64,000 bases of DNA from Pararobbsia alpina_A (GTDB lineage Bacteria > Pseudomonadota > Gammaproteobacteria > Burkholderiales > Burkholderiaceae). Shown piece after piece: positions 1 through 9,248 of this stretch (within the stretch, counting starts at the first letter, position 1; the number at the start of each line of letters is the position of its first letter). The position numbers and the translations under genes were made by a program. The stretch covers positions 3,968,001 through 4,032,000 of the forward strand of contig NZ_OZ221287.1 of assembly GCF_965118125.1 (NCBI RefSeq). The letters are read 5' to 3'. The notes beneath the pieces are model-generated. The model worked only from the letters and a program-made list of their open reading frames with translations. It made no database searches and had not been told where the DNA came from.

Positions 1-695
1 GCGCGCCGGTCGACTTCCGCGGCATCACGCTGGGTCGTGTCGTGTCGATCGGGGTCGAATACGACCGGGCAACGAAGACGATCCAGATGCCGGTCGCCGT
101 CGATATCTATCCGATGCGCCTCGGCACACGCTTCAATGCGAACGCGCAACCCGGATCGGAGGCGGGCCGCGAACGGCTTGCGGCGATGGTCAAGCACGGC
201 CTGCGCGCGCAATTGCGTAGCGGCAATCTGCTTACCGGCCAGCTCTATATCGCGCTCGACTTCTTCCCGCGCGTACCGCCGGCGCAGATCGACTACACGA
301 AGGACCCGGTCGAATTGCCGACGACGCCGAGCACGCTCGACGAGCTCCAGCAACAGGTGGCCGATATCGCGGCGAAGCTCAACAAGATTCCGTTCGATCA
401 GATTGGCAACAACCTCAACGACACGCTCAAGAATGCGAACGTGTTGTTCGGTCAGCTGAACAACGAGATCGCACCGGAAGCGAAGGCCACGCTCGATGAA
501 GCGCAGAAGACGTTCCGCTCGGCGAATCAGGTGCTGCAGTCCGACTCGCCGCTGCAATCCGACGTGACCCGCGCGATTCAGGAATTGAACCGCACGATGC
601 AATCGCTGAACCAGCTCGCCGACTATCTGGAACGGCACCCTGAATCGCTGCTGCGTGGCAAGCCCCAGGATCCCTCCGAGGACACCAAACCATGA
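1..695 (+). CDS. pqiB: PqiB, intermembrane lipid-transport (MCE/MlaD family) protein, 3' part only
   Basis: The reading frame is already open at base 3, so the gene starts upstream of the window and only about the last 230 residues are visible. The first residues (VDFRGITLGRVVSIG) look like the start of an MCE/MlaD domain. The rest is the helical tail of PqiB, with 'IAAKLNKIPFDQIGNNLNDTLKN' split around nt 370-430 and long heptad-like stretches. PqiB is known to form periplasmic MCE rings and a needle linking inner and outer membranes for lipid transport, together with PqiA and PqiC. The stop codon overlaps the start of the next gene (ATGA), so translation of pqiB and pqiC is probably coupled. 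Family assignment is firm; the missing 5' end prevents a length check. Confidence 0.88.
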   Translation, partial: APVDFRGITLGRVVSIGVEYDRATKTIQMPVAVDIYPMRLGTRFNANAQPGSEAGRERLAAMVKHGLRAQLRSGNLLTGQLYIALDFFPRVPPAQIDYTKDPVELPTTPSTLDELQQQVADIAAKLNKIPFDQIGNNLNDTLKNANVLFGQLNNEIAPEAKATLDEAQKTFRSANQVLQSDSPLQSDVTRAIQELNRTMQSLNQLADYLERHPESLLRGKPQDPSEDTKP

Positions 696-1498
696 TGCCG
701 GATCGAACAATAAAAGCCCTCGGCGCGCACCTGAGCGGCGCGTCGCGCACGACACGTCGGCTGCCGCGGCTTGCCGCTCGCGCTGTGACGCCACTCATCA
801 CACCGATTCTTGCGGCATCGATCGCCGCCGCGACCCTGCTGGCCGGCTGTGCCGACACGCCGCCTGATCACTTCTATACGCTGCGCGGCAAGGATGCGAC
901 GACGGCTTACAAGCCATCTGTCGCCGAGGCTGCACCGTTCTATATCGAAGTGACCGATGCCGTCGTGCCCGATGAAGTTGCGCGGGCGCAGATGGTGACC
1001 GATCTTGGCAACGGCCGCGTCGCGGTCGTCGAGCACCAACGCTGGATCGCGCCCTTGCAGACCGAGATCTCTGGATCGATCTCGGAGTATCTGTCGCGCT
1101 CGTTGCATACGATCGACGTGTACCGGTCGACGTATCCGTCCAAGCTGCCGGTGTATCGCGTCGGCCTGACCGTGCGCCGCTTTATCTCCGTACCAGGCAC
1201 GAGCACGTCGATCGATCTGGTCTGGACGGTGCGCCGCACGGATCTGCAGAACCAGTCGGATCTGCCGGTGATGACCTGCCGCTCGGTGGTCAACGAGCAG
1301 ATCGGCGGGGGCTACGAAGCGATTGCCCAGGGCCATCGTCGCGAGCTCGAACAGATCGCGGCCGATATCGGCGGCGTGATCACCCAGCTCAGCGAGATGC
1401 CCAATACGCTGACGCCGCCTGCCAAGCCGGCCACAGCGGGAAGCAAATCGAAGCCGATCGCTGCAGCACCGACGCCCATGATGCCGTCATGCCCGTGA
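692..1498 (+). CDS. pqiC: PqiC-type ABC transport auxiliary lipoprotein (DUF330/YmbA family)
   Basis: This 268-residue protein has a long N-terminal region ending in a lipobox (LLAGC around residue 52), followed by 'DTPPDHFYTLRG', the usual start of mature YmbA/PqiC proteins. A lipoprotein attached to the outer membrane that partners PqiB is the known role of the family. The ATG at 692 overlaps the pqiB stop by 4 nt. The roughly 35 residues before the hydrophobic segment are Arg/Ala-rich and longer than usual for a lipoprotein signal, so translation may begin at a later codon, although the 4-nt overlap favours this start. The C-terminus is a Pro/Ala/Lys-rich tail. A strong terminator follows about 30 bp downstream. 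Confidence 0.85.
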   Translation: MMPDRTIKALGAHLSGASRTTRRLPRLAARAVTPLITPILAASIAAATLLAGCADTPPDHFYTLRGKDATTAYKPSVAEAAPFYIEVTDAVVPDEVARAQMVTDLGNGRVAVVEHQRWIAPLQTEISGSISEYLSRSLHTIDVYRSTYPSKLPVYRVGLTVRRFISVPGTSTSIDLVWTVRRTDLQNQSDLPVMTCRSVVNEQIGGGYEAIAQGHRRELEQIAADIGGVITQLSEMPNTLTPPAKPATAGSKSKPIAAAPTPMMPSCP

Positions 1499-1528
1499 GG
1501 CCCGACGTCCTCGCAGCGTCGACGTAAT

Positions 1529-1562
1529 AAAAAGGCCGCGCTTGTCAGCGCGGCCTTTCTTC
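1529..1562. terminator. Bidirectional rho-independent terminator between pqiC and purB
   Basis: A perfect 11-bp stem (AAAGGCCGCGC at 1531-1541 pairing with GCGCGGCCTTT at 1548-1558) encloses a 6-nt loop. It is T-rich on the right and A-rich on the left, so it can end both pqiC (+) and purB (-) transcripts, which converge here. Confidence 0.9.
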
Positions 1563-1608
1563 ATCTTCACGGATAGCTACGACTGCGGTCGCCCGCAGCC
1601 GGTCGCCT

Positions 1609-2994
1609 TTAAATGCGTCCGGCGAGTTCCGTCGCCTTGCCGATATACGAACCCGGCGTCATCTCGAGCAGGCGCTGCTTCGCGTCATCGGGGATCGCGA
1701 GGCCTTGAATGAAGGTTTGCAGCGCTTCGCGGGTAATGCCCTTGCCTCGCGTGAGTTCCTTGAGCTGCTCATACGGATTCTCGATGCCATAGCGGCGCAT
1801 GACGGTCTGTACCGGTTCCGCCAACACTTCCCAGCAGTTGTCGAGATCTTCGGCAAGACGCGCCGGATTCACTTCGAGCTTGTCGAGCCCACGCAGGCAC
1901 GCGTCGTACGCGAGCAGCGAATAGCCGAACGCGACGCCGATATTGCGCAGCACCGTCGAGTCGGTCAGGTCGCGCTGCCAGCGCGAGACCGGCAGCTTGT
2001 CGGCCAGATGACGCAGCAATGCGTTCGCAAGGCCCAGATTCCCTTCCGAGTTTTCGAAGTCGATCGGGTTGACCTTGTGCGGCATCGTCGACGAACCGAT
2101 TTCGCCGGCCTTCAGGCGTTGCTTGAAATAACCGAGCGAAATGTATCCCCAGACATCACGATTCAGGTCGAGCAGCACCGTGTTGGCACGCGACACCGCG
2201 TCGAACAGTTCGGCCATGTAATCGTGCGGTTCAATCTGGATCGTATAGGGGTTGAACGTCAGGCCGAGGCGCTGTTCTACGACGCCGCGCGAGAACGATT
2301 CCCAGTCGAGTTCCGGGTACGCGCTCAGGTGAGCGTTGTAGTTGCCGACGGCTCCGTTCATCTTGCCGAGCAGCTGAACGCCCGCAACGCGGTCGATGGC
2401 GCGCGAGAGGCGCGCCGCCACGTTGGCCAGCTCCTTACCGAGCGTCGTCGGGCTCGCCGGCTGACCGTGCGTGCGTGAGAGCATCGGCAGCGACGCATTG
2501 TCGTGCGCCAGCGCAACCAGCTTCTGCTGGAGCTTGCGCAGCGCGGGCAACATGACGTGCTCGCGCGCGCCCTTGAGCATCAGGCCATGCGAGGTGTTGT
2601 TGATGTCTTCCGACGTGCACGCAAAGTGAATGAATTCGCTCGCGCGCTCGAGTTCCGCCTGTCCCTTGACCGACTCCTTGAGCCAGTATTCGACGGCCTT
2701 GACGTCATGGTTCGTCACGCGCTCGATGTCTTTGATGCGCGCGGCGTCGGCAGTGGAGAAGCGCTCGACGAGACCGAGCAGATGCTTTTCCGCTTCGGTC
2801 GAGAAACGCGGCACTTCAGGCAGGCCCGCTTGCGACAGCGCGATCAGCCAGTTGATCTCGACCTCGACGCGATGGCGCATGAATGCGGCTTCGGAGAGCC
2901 AGTCGCGCAGGGCTTCGGTCTTCGACGCATAGCGGCCATCGAGCGGCGACAGCGCGGTCAAGGCGCTCAGGGATTCGGGACGGAGTTCGGACAT
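1609..2994 (-). CDS. purB: Adenylosuccinate lyase
   Basis: PurB catalyses two fumarate-releasing steps in purine synthesis: SAICAR to AICAR, and adenylosuccinate to AMP. The frame encodes 461 residues from the ATG at 2994 (MSELRPESLSALTALSPLDG), the normal N-terminus for the long beta/gammaproteobacterial PurB; an upstream extension to 3084 is open but has no family-like sequence. The fumarase/aspartase superfamily signature 'GSSTMPHKVNPIDFEN' is present, as are 'THGQPASPTTLGKE' and 'CTSEDINNTSHG', which carry the catalytic and substrate-binding His and Ser. The gene stands alone, converging on pqiC across the shared terminator and diverging from the glutathione S-transferase gene. Confidence 0.97.
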   Translation of the reverse strand: MSELRPESLSALTALSPLDGRYASKTEALRDWLSEAAFMRHRVEVEINWLIALSQAGLPEVPRFSTEAEKHLLGLVERFSTADAARIKDIERVTNHDVKAVEYWLKESVKGQAELERASEFIHFACTSEDINNTSHGLMLKGAREHVMLPALRKLQQKLVALAHDNASLPMLSRTHGQPASPTTLGKELANVAARLSRAIDRVAGVQLLGKMNGAVGNYNAHLSAYPELDWESFSRGVVEQRLGLTFNPYTIQIEPHDYMAELFDAVSRANTVLLDLNRDVWGYISLGYFKQRLKAGEIGSSTMPHKVNPIDFENSEGNLGLANALLRHLADKLPVSRWQRDLTDSTVLRNIGVAFGYSLLAYDACLRGLDKLEVNPARLAEDLDNCWEVLAEPVQTVMRRYGIENPYEQLKELTRGKGITREALQTFIQGLAIPDDAKQRLLEMTPGSYIGKATELAGRI

Positions 2995-3254
2995 GATCGG
3001 CTTTTGCAAGAAGGCCATCCGGCACACCGCGACGCACATTGCTGGTGCAAAGGCCTCGCGACACGCGGGCAGCAGTCGGTACATCGGAAAGGAACCCGGG
3101 ATTTTACCATCGGTGCCGATATCGGCCGGGCGAGCCGCCAGTCGACAAGCACAACCCGCAGACCTTGCGTCTACCGCATGTTGTAATCCTTCGACACCTT
3201 CCGGGCGTTAAAGGCGGGCCGCTATACTCCTACCGGTCAATTTCAAGGGCAAAG

Positions 3255-3866
3255 ATGAAACTCATCGGTTCGCTGACCAGCCCATTCGTCCGCAAGGTAC
3301 GCGTGGTCATGGCTGAAAAGAAGATCGACTACCAGCTCGAGCTTGAAAACGTCTGGGCCGCCGATACACGCATCGACGAATACAACCCGCTCGGCAAGGT
3401 GCCGTGCCTCGTCATGGAAGACGGTGAGGCGGTATTCGACTCGCGTGTGATCTGCGAGTACGTCGACACAATGACTCCCGTTGGCAAGCTGATTCCCCCG
3501 GGCGGGCGCGAGCGTGCCGAGGTGCGGTGCTGGGAAGCGCTGGGCGATGGCGTCAACGACGCCGGCGTTCTGATCCGCGTGGAAAGCACGATGCGCGCGG
3601 CATCGGAGCGCAGCCCTTCCTGGGTCGCCCGTCAGACGCAAAAGATCGAGCACGGTCTTGCCGCGATGTCCAAGGGGCTCGGCAACAATGCATGGTGCGT
3701 GTCGAACCATCTGACGCTCGCCGATATCTCCGTGGGCTGCGCGCTCGGTTACGTCTCGTTCCGGCTGCCGGATGTCGCGTGGCAAGAGACGTATCCCAAC
3801 CTGGCCAAGCTTTACGACAAGCTGATGCAACGGCCATCGTTCGCGGACACGGTCCCGCACGACTGA
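3255..3866 (+). CDS. Glutathione S-transferase family protein
   Basis: This is a 203-residue soluble protein with an N-terminal thioredoxin-like half (MKLIGSLTSPFVRKVRVVMA, with the cis-Pro region 'GKVPCLVMEDGEAVFDS' at about residues 49-65) and an all-helical C-terminal half ('LTLADISVGCALGYV'). 'SPFVRKV' supplies the Ser expected near the glutathione thiol. Known members conjugate glutathione to electrophiles or reduce peroxides; no substrate can be deduced. The ATG at 3255 is chosen because the GST fold begins exactly there, and a TATACT hexamer lies about 30 bp upstream (3222-3227), a plausible -10 element. The upstream in-frame extension would run into the purB promoter region. Confidence 0.9.
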   Translation: MKLIGSLTSPFVRKVRVVMAEKKIDYQLELENVWAADTRIDEYNPLGKVPCLVMEDGEAVFDSRVICEYVDTMTPVGKLIPPGGRERAEVRCWEALGDGVNDAGVLIRVESTMRAASERSPSWVARQTQKIEHGLAAMSKGLGNNAWCVSNHLTLADISVGCALGYVSFRLPDVAWQETYPNLAKLYDKLMQRPSFADTVPHD

Positions 3867-3964
3867 CCGGCCGCACGTGCCCCTCACGGCACGGCACGGC
3901 AGTTCGACCATGACGTCGATGGCAGGTCCGGCGTCTTTCATCGACGCGACATGATCCGCGAATA

Positions 3965-3992
3965 AAAACGGCGCCCTCACGGCGCCGCTTTT
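3965..3992. terminator. Bidirectional terminator between gst and mnmA
   Basis: The 7-bp stem CGGCGCC (3969-3975) pairs with GGCGCCG (3981-3987) around a CTCAC loop. TTTT follows on the plus strand and five T's on the minus strand. It suits both the gst gene and the convergent mnmA. Confidence 0.8.
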
Positions 3993-4064
3993 CCTTCTGG
4001 TCTGTCTTGCCCCGCCACACGCGTCGCGGTGCTGCTCGAACCGCGCTGTGACTCGAACATGCTG

Positions 4065-5201
4065 TCAGGCTACCGATTCCGCGATCGCCGCCGATTGCGC
4101 CGCCACGTCGGCGCCCGCGTGCTCGATGATTCCGCCACCGAGACACACGTCGCCGTCGTATAGCACGGCCGATTGGCCGGGCGTCACCGCCCACTGCGCG
4201 TCGTCGAAGCCGAGCGTGAAGCCGCCTGTCGCGTTTGCACTGAGCACCGTGCAGGGCGCGTCGGATTGACGATAGCGCGTCTTGGCTGCGATCTTGATGC
4301 CTTCGGCCGGCGGCTCGCCTGCGACCCAGCTCGCATCGATGGCCGTTAGCGACGGTGCGGCCAGCCACGGATGATCGTGCCCCTGGACGACATACAAAGT
4401 GTTCGTCGCCATCTCCTTGCGCGCGACAAACCACGGCTCGCCACTGCCCTCGCGGCTGCCGCCCAGACCAATCCCCTTGCGCTGTCCGAGGGTATAGAAC
4501 GCGAGACCGATATGCTCGCCGACGACCGTGCCGTCAGCCGTCTTCATCGGCCCGGGCTGCGTCGGAAGATAGCGGTTGAGGAATTCGCGGAACGGGCGCT
4601 CGCCGATAAAGCAAATCCCCGTCGAATCCTTCTTCTTTGCGTTCGGCAGACCGATTTCCGCGGCAATCCGGCGCACTTCCGTCTTCGGAATCTCGCCAAG
4701 CGGGAACATCGCGCGATCAAGCTGATGCTGGGACAGACGATGGAGGAAGTAGCTCTGGTCCTTGGTCAGGTCCTTGGCTTTCAGCAGCTCGACCCGGCCA
4801 TCGGCGGCCCGGCGCACGCGTGCGTAGTGTCCGGTTGCGATCGTGTCGGCGCCGAGCGCCATCGCATGGTCGAGAAACGCCTTGAACTTGATTTCGGCGT
4901 TGCACAGCACATCGGGGTTCGGCGTGCGTCCCGCGGAATATTCGCGCAGGAATTCCGCGAACACGCGGTCCTTGTATTCGGCCGCAAAGTTGACCGCTTC
5001 GACATCGATGCCGATCAGATCGGCCACCGAGACGACGTCGATCCAGTCCTCGCGCGTCGAGCAGTATTCGCTGTCGTCGTCGTCTTCCCAGTTCTTCATG
5101 AACAGGCCGACGACGTCGTAACCCTGTTCCTTGAGCAGCCAGGCCGTCACCGACGAGTCGACCCCGCCCGACATGCCCACCACCACCTTTTGCTTCGCCA
5201 T
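4065..5201 (-). CDS. mnmA: tRNA-specific 2-thiouridylase MnmA
   Basis: MnmA adenylates and thiolates U34 in the anticodon of Lys, Glu and Gln tRNAs. The 378-residue product starts KQKVVVGMSGGVDSSVTAW, containing the PP-loop SGGVDSS. It also has 'NPDVLCNAEIKF' and 'DSTGICFIGERPFREF', which carry the two conserved cysteines that take part in sulfur transfer. The C-terminal beta-barrel begins near 'GQRKGIGLGGS'. Length and motif order match the family. The N-terminus matches the usual MnmA start, so the ATG at 5201 is kept. The gene is monocistronic and shares a terminator with the converging gst gene. Confidence 0.97.
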   Translation of the reverse strand: MAKQKVVVGMSGGVDSSVTAWLLKEQGYDVVGLFMKNWEDDDDSEYCSTREDWIDVVSVADLIGIDVEAVNFAAEYKDRVFAEFLREYSAGRTPNPDVLCNAEIKFKAFLDHAMALGADTIATGHYARVRRAADGRVELLKAKDLTKDQSYFLHRLSQHQLDRAMFPLGEIPKTEVRRIAAEIGLPNAKKKDSTGICFIGERPFREFLNRYLPTQPGPMKTADGTVVGEHIGLAFYTLGQRKGIGLGGSREGSGEPWFVARKEMATNTLYVVQGHDHPWLAAPSLTAIDASWVAGEPPAEGIKIAAKTRYRQSDAPCTVLSANATGGFTLGFDDAQWAVTPGQSAVLYDGDVCLGGGIIEHAGADVAAQSAAIAESVA

Positions 5202-5663
5202 GATTCGTACCGTTGTTCGTGCTGCGTCCCGAGCCCCCTTTCTCCGCGCAATGCAGAGATTGCGATTGCCTCATGACAAACCGCTTTGGGGAAATTTCCT
5301 CAGGATTCAATGACTTCGCATTCTACCGGGAAGGTGGCAAGCGCGCTTGAATGCCCCGTCGTCAGCTCAATGAGCCAGTTGCTCCCGCAGGCCCGTCGAC
5401 CTGGCCCCCGCCCCGCCAGGACGGGGACACAGCGAGCGGCTTACGAAGCGCCACGCGCGATGCGACAACGCCTAGCGCGTTCCATGCGCTGGCGCTGTTC
5501 GGTTTTACCCGCCCTACGCCGAGACAGGCACTGACACTTTTTCCGTCCGATGTCGGTTAAAGTCGTGTCCACGTCAGATACAGTCGTACCAGCCTCGTCT
5601 CACTCGTCTTTCGGACAGCGTCTGCCACGCTATCCGGTCTGCAAAGAACAAGGGGGTAACGGA
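5202..5663. other. Divergent intergenic region between mnmA and pntAA (462 bp)
   Basis: This region must carry the promoters for mnmA (leftward) and the pnt operon (rightward). Short open frames occur on both strands but none has a recognisable product. An in-frame extension of pntAA back to 5550 is open, but it is not family-like and lies upstream of a good Shine-Dalgarno sequence (AAGGGGG near 5650). I see no confident operator. Confidence 0.5.
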
Positions 5664-6806
5664 ATGCGTATTGGCATACCCGCCGAAGTGCGGGAAGGAG
5701 AAACGCGTGTCGCGGCGACGCCGGAAACGGTCAAACGCCTCGCAAGCGCGTCGCATCAGGTTCTCGTTCAGGCCGGCGCCGGTGCGCATGCCTTCTTCAC
5801 GGACGAAGCCTTCAGGGCCGCAGGCGCCGAGATCGTCGACGCCGCCGGTGCCCTGGGTGCGGAGATCGTACTCAAGGTCCGCGCCCCGATCGACCCTGAA
5901 CTCCCGTTCATGAAACCCGGCAGCGTGCTGGTCGGCATGCTCGACCCGTTCGATACCGAGCAGGCTGCGCGCCTCGCCGCCGCGGGCCTGACCTCATTCG
6001 CGCTCGAATCCGCGCCGCGCACGACACGGGCACAAAGCCTCGACGTCCTGTCCTCACAGGCCAATATTGCCGGCTACCGGGCGGTGCTGATGGCCGCCGC
6101 GCTGTATCAGCGCTTCATGCCGATGCTGATGACCGCGGCGGGCACCGTCAAGGCGGCCCGGGTCGTCGTGCTCGGCGCAGGCGTCGCGGGCCTGCAGGCC
6201 ATCGCGACGGCCAAGCGCCTTGGCGCGGTGATCGAGGCGTCGGACGTACGCCCGGCCGTCAAGGAACAAATCGAGTCGCTCGGCGCGAAGTTCATCGACG
6301 TGCCCTACGAAACCGACGAAGAACGCGAAGCCGCGGAAGGCGTCGGCGGCTATGCGCGCCCGATGCCGCCCGCCTGGCTCAAGCGGCAGTCGGCCGCGGT
6401 TCACGAACGGCTCAAGCAAGCCGATATCGTGATCTCGACGGCGCTGATTCCGGGGCGTGCCGCGCCAACGCTGATCGACGAGGAGACCGTCAAGGCCATG
6501 AAGCCGGGCTCGGTCATCGTCGATCTGGCTGCAGGCCGCGGCATCGAGCAGCCTCACGGGCGAGGCGGCAACTGTCCGCTGACCGAAGCGGGCAAGACAG
6601 TCGTGCGACATGGCGTGCAACTCATCGGCCACACGAACCTGCCTGCCACGGTCGCTGCCGATGCGTCGTCGCTCTATGCCCGCAACCTGATCGACTTCCT
6701 CAAGCTGATCATCGACAAGGAAGCGAAGCTTCATATCGACCTCGACGACGACATCGTCGCCGCGACGCTGCTGACGCGCGATGGCGAACTCGCGCGCAAG
6801 GCCTGA
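5664..6806 (+). CDS. pntAA: NAD(P) transhydrogenase subunit alpha, part 1 (NAD-binding domain I)
   Basis: This 380-residue protein is the soluble NAD(H)-binding part of proton-translocating transhydrogenase, which exchanges hydride between NADH and NADP+ using the proton gradient. It begins MRIGIPAEVREGETRVAATP, the normal start of the AlaDH/PNT domain, and carries the Rossmann motif 'GAGVAGLQAIATAKRLGA' followed by 'EASDVRPAVKEQ'. The ATG at 5664 is preceded by a purine-rich ribosome binding site (AAGGGGGTAACGG). The protein ends before the membrane helices, which are encoded by the separate next gene 12 bp downstream. This three-gene arrangement (alpha1, alpha2, beta) is known in many alpha- and betaproteobacteria, unlike the fused E. 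coli PntA. Confidence 0.95.
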   Translation: MRIGIPAEVREGETRVAATPETVKRLASASHQVLVQAGAGAHAFFTDEAFRAAGAEIVDAAGALGAEIVLKVRAPIDPELPFMKPGSVLVGMLDPFDTEQAARLAAAGLTSFALESAPRTTRAQSLDVLSSQANIAGYRAVLMAAALYQRFMPMLMTAAGTVKAARVVVLGAGVAGLQAIATAKRLGAVIEASDVRPAVKEQIESLGAKFIDVPYETDEEREAAEGVGGYARPMPPAWLKRQSAAVHERLKQADIVISTALIPGRAAPTLIDEETVKAMKPGSVIVDLAAGRGIEQPHGRGGNCPLTEAGKTVVRHGVQLIGHTNLPATVAADASSLYARNLIDFLKLIIDKEAKLHIDLDDDIVAATLLTRDGELARKA

Positions 6807-6818
6807 CGGGGAGACTCC

Positions 6819-7133
6819 ATGGAACTGGTCAATCATCTGATCGTGTTCGTGCTGGCCGTCTATGTCGGCTATCACGTGGTTTGGACCGTGACACCTGCTC
6901 TGCATACGCCATTGATGGCGGTGACCAATGCGATCTCGGCCATCGTGATCGTCGGTGCAATGCTCGCGGCTGCGCTCACCGTGAGCCCTGCCGGCAAAGT
7001 CTTCGGCACGATCGCGGTCCTGCTCGCGGCAATCAATGTGTTCGGCGGCTTCCTGGTCACGCGCCGCATGCTCGAAATGTTCCGCAAGAAGACACCTAAG
7101 AAGGACGCAACGGGCACGGAGGGCGGCAAATGA
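6819..7133 (+). CDS. pntAB: NAD(P) transhydrogenase subunit alpha, part 2 (membrane helices)
   Basis: This 104-residue protein is mostly hydrophobic, with about three transmembrane segments. The first is MELVNHLIVFVLAVYVGYHV; the others lie around residues 38-55 and 62-85. It ends in a basic Lys-rich cytoplasmic tail (KKTPKKDATGTEGGK). It supplies the part of membrane domain II that is the C-terminus of PntA in E. coli. It lies 12 bp after pntAA and overlaps pntB by 4 nt (ATGA), so the three are one translationally coupled operon. The characteristic 'TPALHTPLMAVTNAISAIV' segment makes the assignment secure. Confidence 0.93.
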   Translation: MELVNHLIVFVLAVYVGYHVVWTVTPALHTPLMAVTNAISAIVIVGAMLAAALTVSPAGKVFGTIAVLLAAINVFGGFLVTRRMLEMFRKKTPKKDATGTEGGK

Positions 7134-8569
7134 GCTACGAAGTCGTCACCCTTCTCTATCTCGTCGCCTCGGTCTGCTTTATCCAGGCGCTCAAGGGTCT
7201 TTCGCACCCGACCACCGCGCGGCGCGGCAACGTGTTCGGCATGAGCGGCATGGCGATCGCCGTGCTGACGACGCTCGCACTGATCTATAACCGTGCGGCT
7301 GAAATGCAGCTACCGCTCGGCACCGGGCTTGGCTTGCTGTTCGGCGCATTGGTGATCGGCGGTGCGATTGGCGCTTTTGTCGCCAATCGGGTCGAGATGA
7401 CAAAGATGCCCGAGCTCGTTGCCGCGATGCACTCACTGATCGGTCTGGCTGCAGTGTGCATCGCCTATGCGGTGGTCTCCGAGCCATCGGCATTCGGCCT
7501 GGCGCCGCAAGGCGATCCGACGCTGCCCTATGGCAATCGTGTCGAACTCTTTATCGGCACCTTCGTCGGCGCGATCACGTTCTCGGGTTCGGTCATCGCA
7601 TTCGGCAAGCTCTCGGGCAAGTACAAGTTCCGGCTGTTCCAGGGCGCGCCCGTCGTCTATCCGGGCCAGCACCTGATCAACTTGCTGCTTGCGATCGCGA
7701 TGATCGGCTTCGGCGTGATCTTCTTCCTGTCGCAATCGTGGCTGCCGTTCATCATCATGACGCTGATCGCGTTTGCGCTCGGTGTGCTGATCATCATCCC
7801 GATCGGCGGCGCCGATATGCCGGTCGTCGTGTCAATGCTCAATTCGTATTCGGGGTGGGCGGCAGCGGGTATCGGTTTTTCGTTGAACAACTCGATGCTG
7901 ATCGTCGCGGGGTCGCTGGTCGGCTCGTCCGGTGCGATCCTCTCGTACATCATGTGCAAGGCGATGAACCGGTCGTTCTTCAACGTGATCCTTGGCGGCT
8001 TTGGCGGCGAAGCTTCGGCGGCGACCGGTGGAAGTACCGAGCAGCGTCCGGTGAAATCGGGTTCGGCCGATGATGCGGCGTTCATGCTCGGCAATGCCGA
8101 ATCCGTCGTGATCGTGCCGGGCTACGGCCTGGCCGTCGCACGTGCGCAGCACGCGCTCAAAGAGCTCACCGACAAGCTCGTCGAGAAAGGCGTCGAGGTG
8201 AAGTACGCGATTCACCCCGTCGCCGGTCGCATGCCGGGGCACATGAACGTGCTGCTCGCGGAAGCCGAGGTGCCGTACGACCAGGTCTTCGAAATGGAAG
8301 ACATCAATGCGGAGTTCGGTCAGACCGATGTCGTGCTCGTGCTCGGTGCGAACGATGTCGTGAATCCTGCGGCCAAAGATCCGAAGTCGCCCATTGCAGG
8401 GATGCCGATTCTCGAGGCGTACAAGGCCTCGACCGTCATCGTGAACAAGCGCTCGATGGCCTCAGGGTATGCGGGCCTCGACAATGAATTGTTCTATATG
8501 GACAAGACGATGATGGTGTTCGGCGACGCGAAGAAGGTCGTCGAGGATATGGTGAAAGCGGTCGAGTAA
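7130..8569 (+). CDS. pntB: NAD(P) transhydrogenase subunit beta (membrane plus NADP-binding domain)
   Basis: The 479-residue product has a membrane half of about eight to nine helices (residues 1-275) and a C-terminal NADP(H)-binding domain III. The latter is marked by 'VIVPGYGLAVARAQHAL' (near residue 325), 'HPVAGRMPGHMNVLLAEA' and 'GANDVVNPAAKDP'. The last contains residues that contact NADP in known structures. Working with the two upstream subunits, it couples proton entry to NADPH formation. Length and domain order are standard. The operon ends at a strong hairpin about 100 bp downstream. Confidence 0.96.
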   Translation: MSYEVVTLLYLVASVCFIQALKGLSHPTTARRGNVFGMSGMAIAVLTTLALIYNRAAEMQLPLGTGLGLLFGALVIGGAIGAFVANRVEMTKMPELVAAMHSLIGLAAVCIAYAVVSEPSAFGLAPQGDPTLPYGNRVELFIGTFVGAITFSGSVIAFGKLSGKYKFRLFQGAPVVYPGQHLINLLLAIAMIGFGVIFFLSQSWLPFIIMTLIAFALGVLIIIPIGGADMPVVVSMLNSYSGWAAAGIGFSLNNSMLIVAGSLVGSSGAILSYIMCKAMNRSFFNVILGGFGGEASAATGGSTEQRPVKSGSADDAAFMLGNAESVVIVPGYGLAVARAQHALKELTDKLVEKGVEVKYAIHPVAGRMPGHMNVLLAEAEVPYDQVFEMEDINAEFGQTDVVLVLGANDVVNPAAKDPKSPIAGMPILEAYKASTVIVNKRSMASGYAGLDNELFYMDKTMMVFGDAKKVVEDMVKAVE

Positions 8570-8673
8570 CGCCGGTCGGAAGGTAGATCGATTTGGCGGA
8601 ACTGCAGTTGCTGAAACGCTGGATCGACGTACGACGCCGTCGCGTCACAGACTGATTTGTCGACGAAACGACG

Positions 8674-8707
8674 AAGGGGCCGAGCGAATGCTCGGCCCCT
8701 TTGTTTT
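8674..8707 (+). terminator. Rho-independent terminator of the pnt operon
   Basis: A 12-bp perfect stem (AAGGGGCCGAGC at 8674-8685, GCTCGGCCCCTT at 8690-8701) has a GAAT loop and is followed by TGTTTT. It also lies just past the stop of the convergent doxX gene, but the minus strand has no good T-run. Confidence 0.88.
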
Positions 8708-8720
8708 GCTGTGCATCGAT

Positions 8721-9134
8721 TTACTTGCGATCAATCGAATAACGTCCCGGACCCGTTACTGCGAGCAGAAGGAACGCACCGGCGATGCTGATGTTCTTGT
8801 AGAAGTTGATCATGGCAGCGTATTGCTCCATGCCCGTCATGGCCCAATACCGATGGCCGATCAGCGCGGTCGCTACCGTGTAGACGGCAAGCAGCAACGC
8901 GAGGGGCCGGGTGAAGAAACCGACCAGTATCAACAGACCACCACCGAGTTCCGCAGCCACTGCAATCGCCGCCGAGATCGTCGGCAACGGTGCGCCGACG
9001 TGCGTCATATAGTCGATCGTGCCTGCAAATCCCGTGAGCTTTTGCCAACCGAACAGTACGAACAAGACGACCAACAGAATACGAGCGAACAGAACGATTT
9101 CGTCCTTTTGTCCATCGAGAGAAAAGTTCTTCAT
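8721..9134 (-). CDS. DoxX family inner-membrane protein
   Basis: This small 137-residue protein has four predicted transmembrane helices (around residues 10-28, 50-68, 75-93 and 108-125). The typical DoxX pattern is present: an N-terminal 'ILLVVLFVLFGWQKLTGF' helix with the conserved Gly-x-x-Lys, and 'GGGLLILVGFFTRPLALLLA'. DoxX/SURF4-like proteins are widespread and poorly understood; some are linked to thiosulfate oxidation or redox stress. It is divergent from a LysR-type regulator 150 bp away, a layout in which the LysR protein commonly controls the neighbour. That regulatory link is inference. Confidence 0.85.
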   Translation of the reverse strand: MKNFSLDGQKDEIVLFARILLVVLFVLFGWQKLTGFAGTIDYMTHVGAPLPTISAAIAVAAELGGGLLILVGFFTRPLALLLAVYTVATALIGHRYWAMTGMEQYAAMINFYKNISIAGAFLLLAVTGPGRYSIDRK

Positions 9135-9248
9135 GATGTCGTGACCTCAAACTGGATAGGTGGGTTGAAGAGGTAGTCACCGCTGGAATCGATGCGCTGC
9201 CTGATGGACGTCACTGTATTCGCGCCAAGGTTGGCGATAAACATCTAG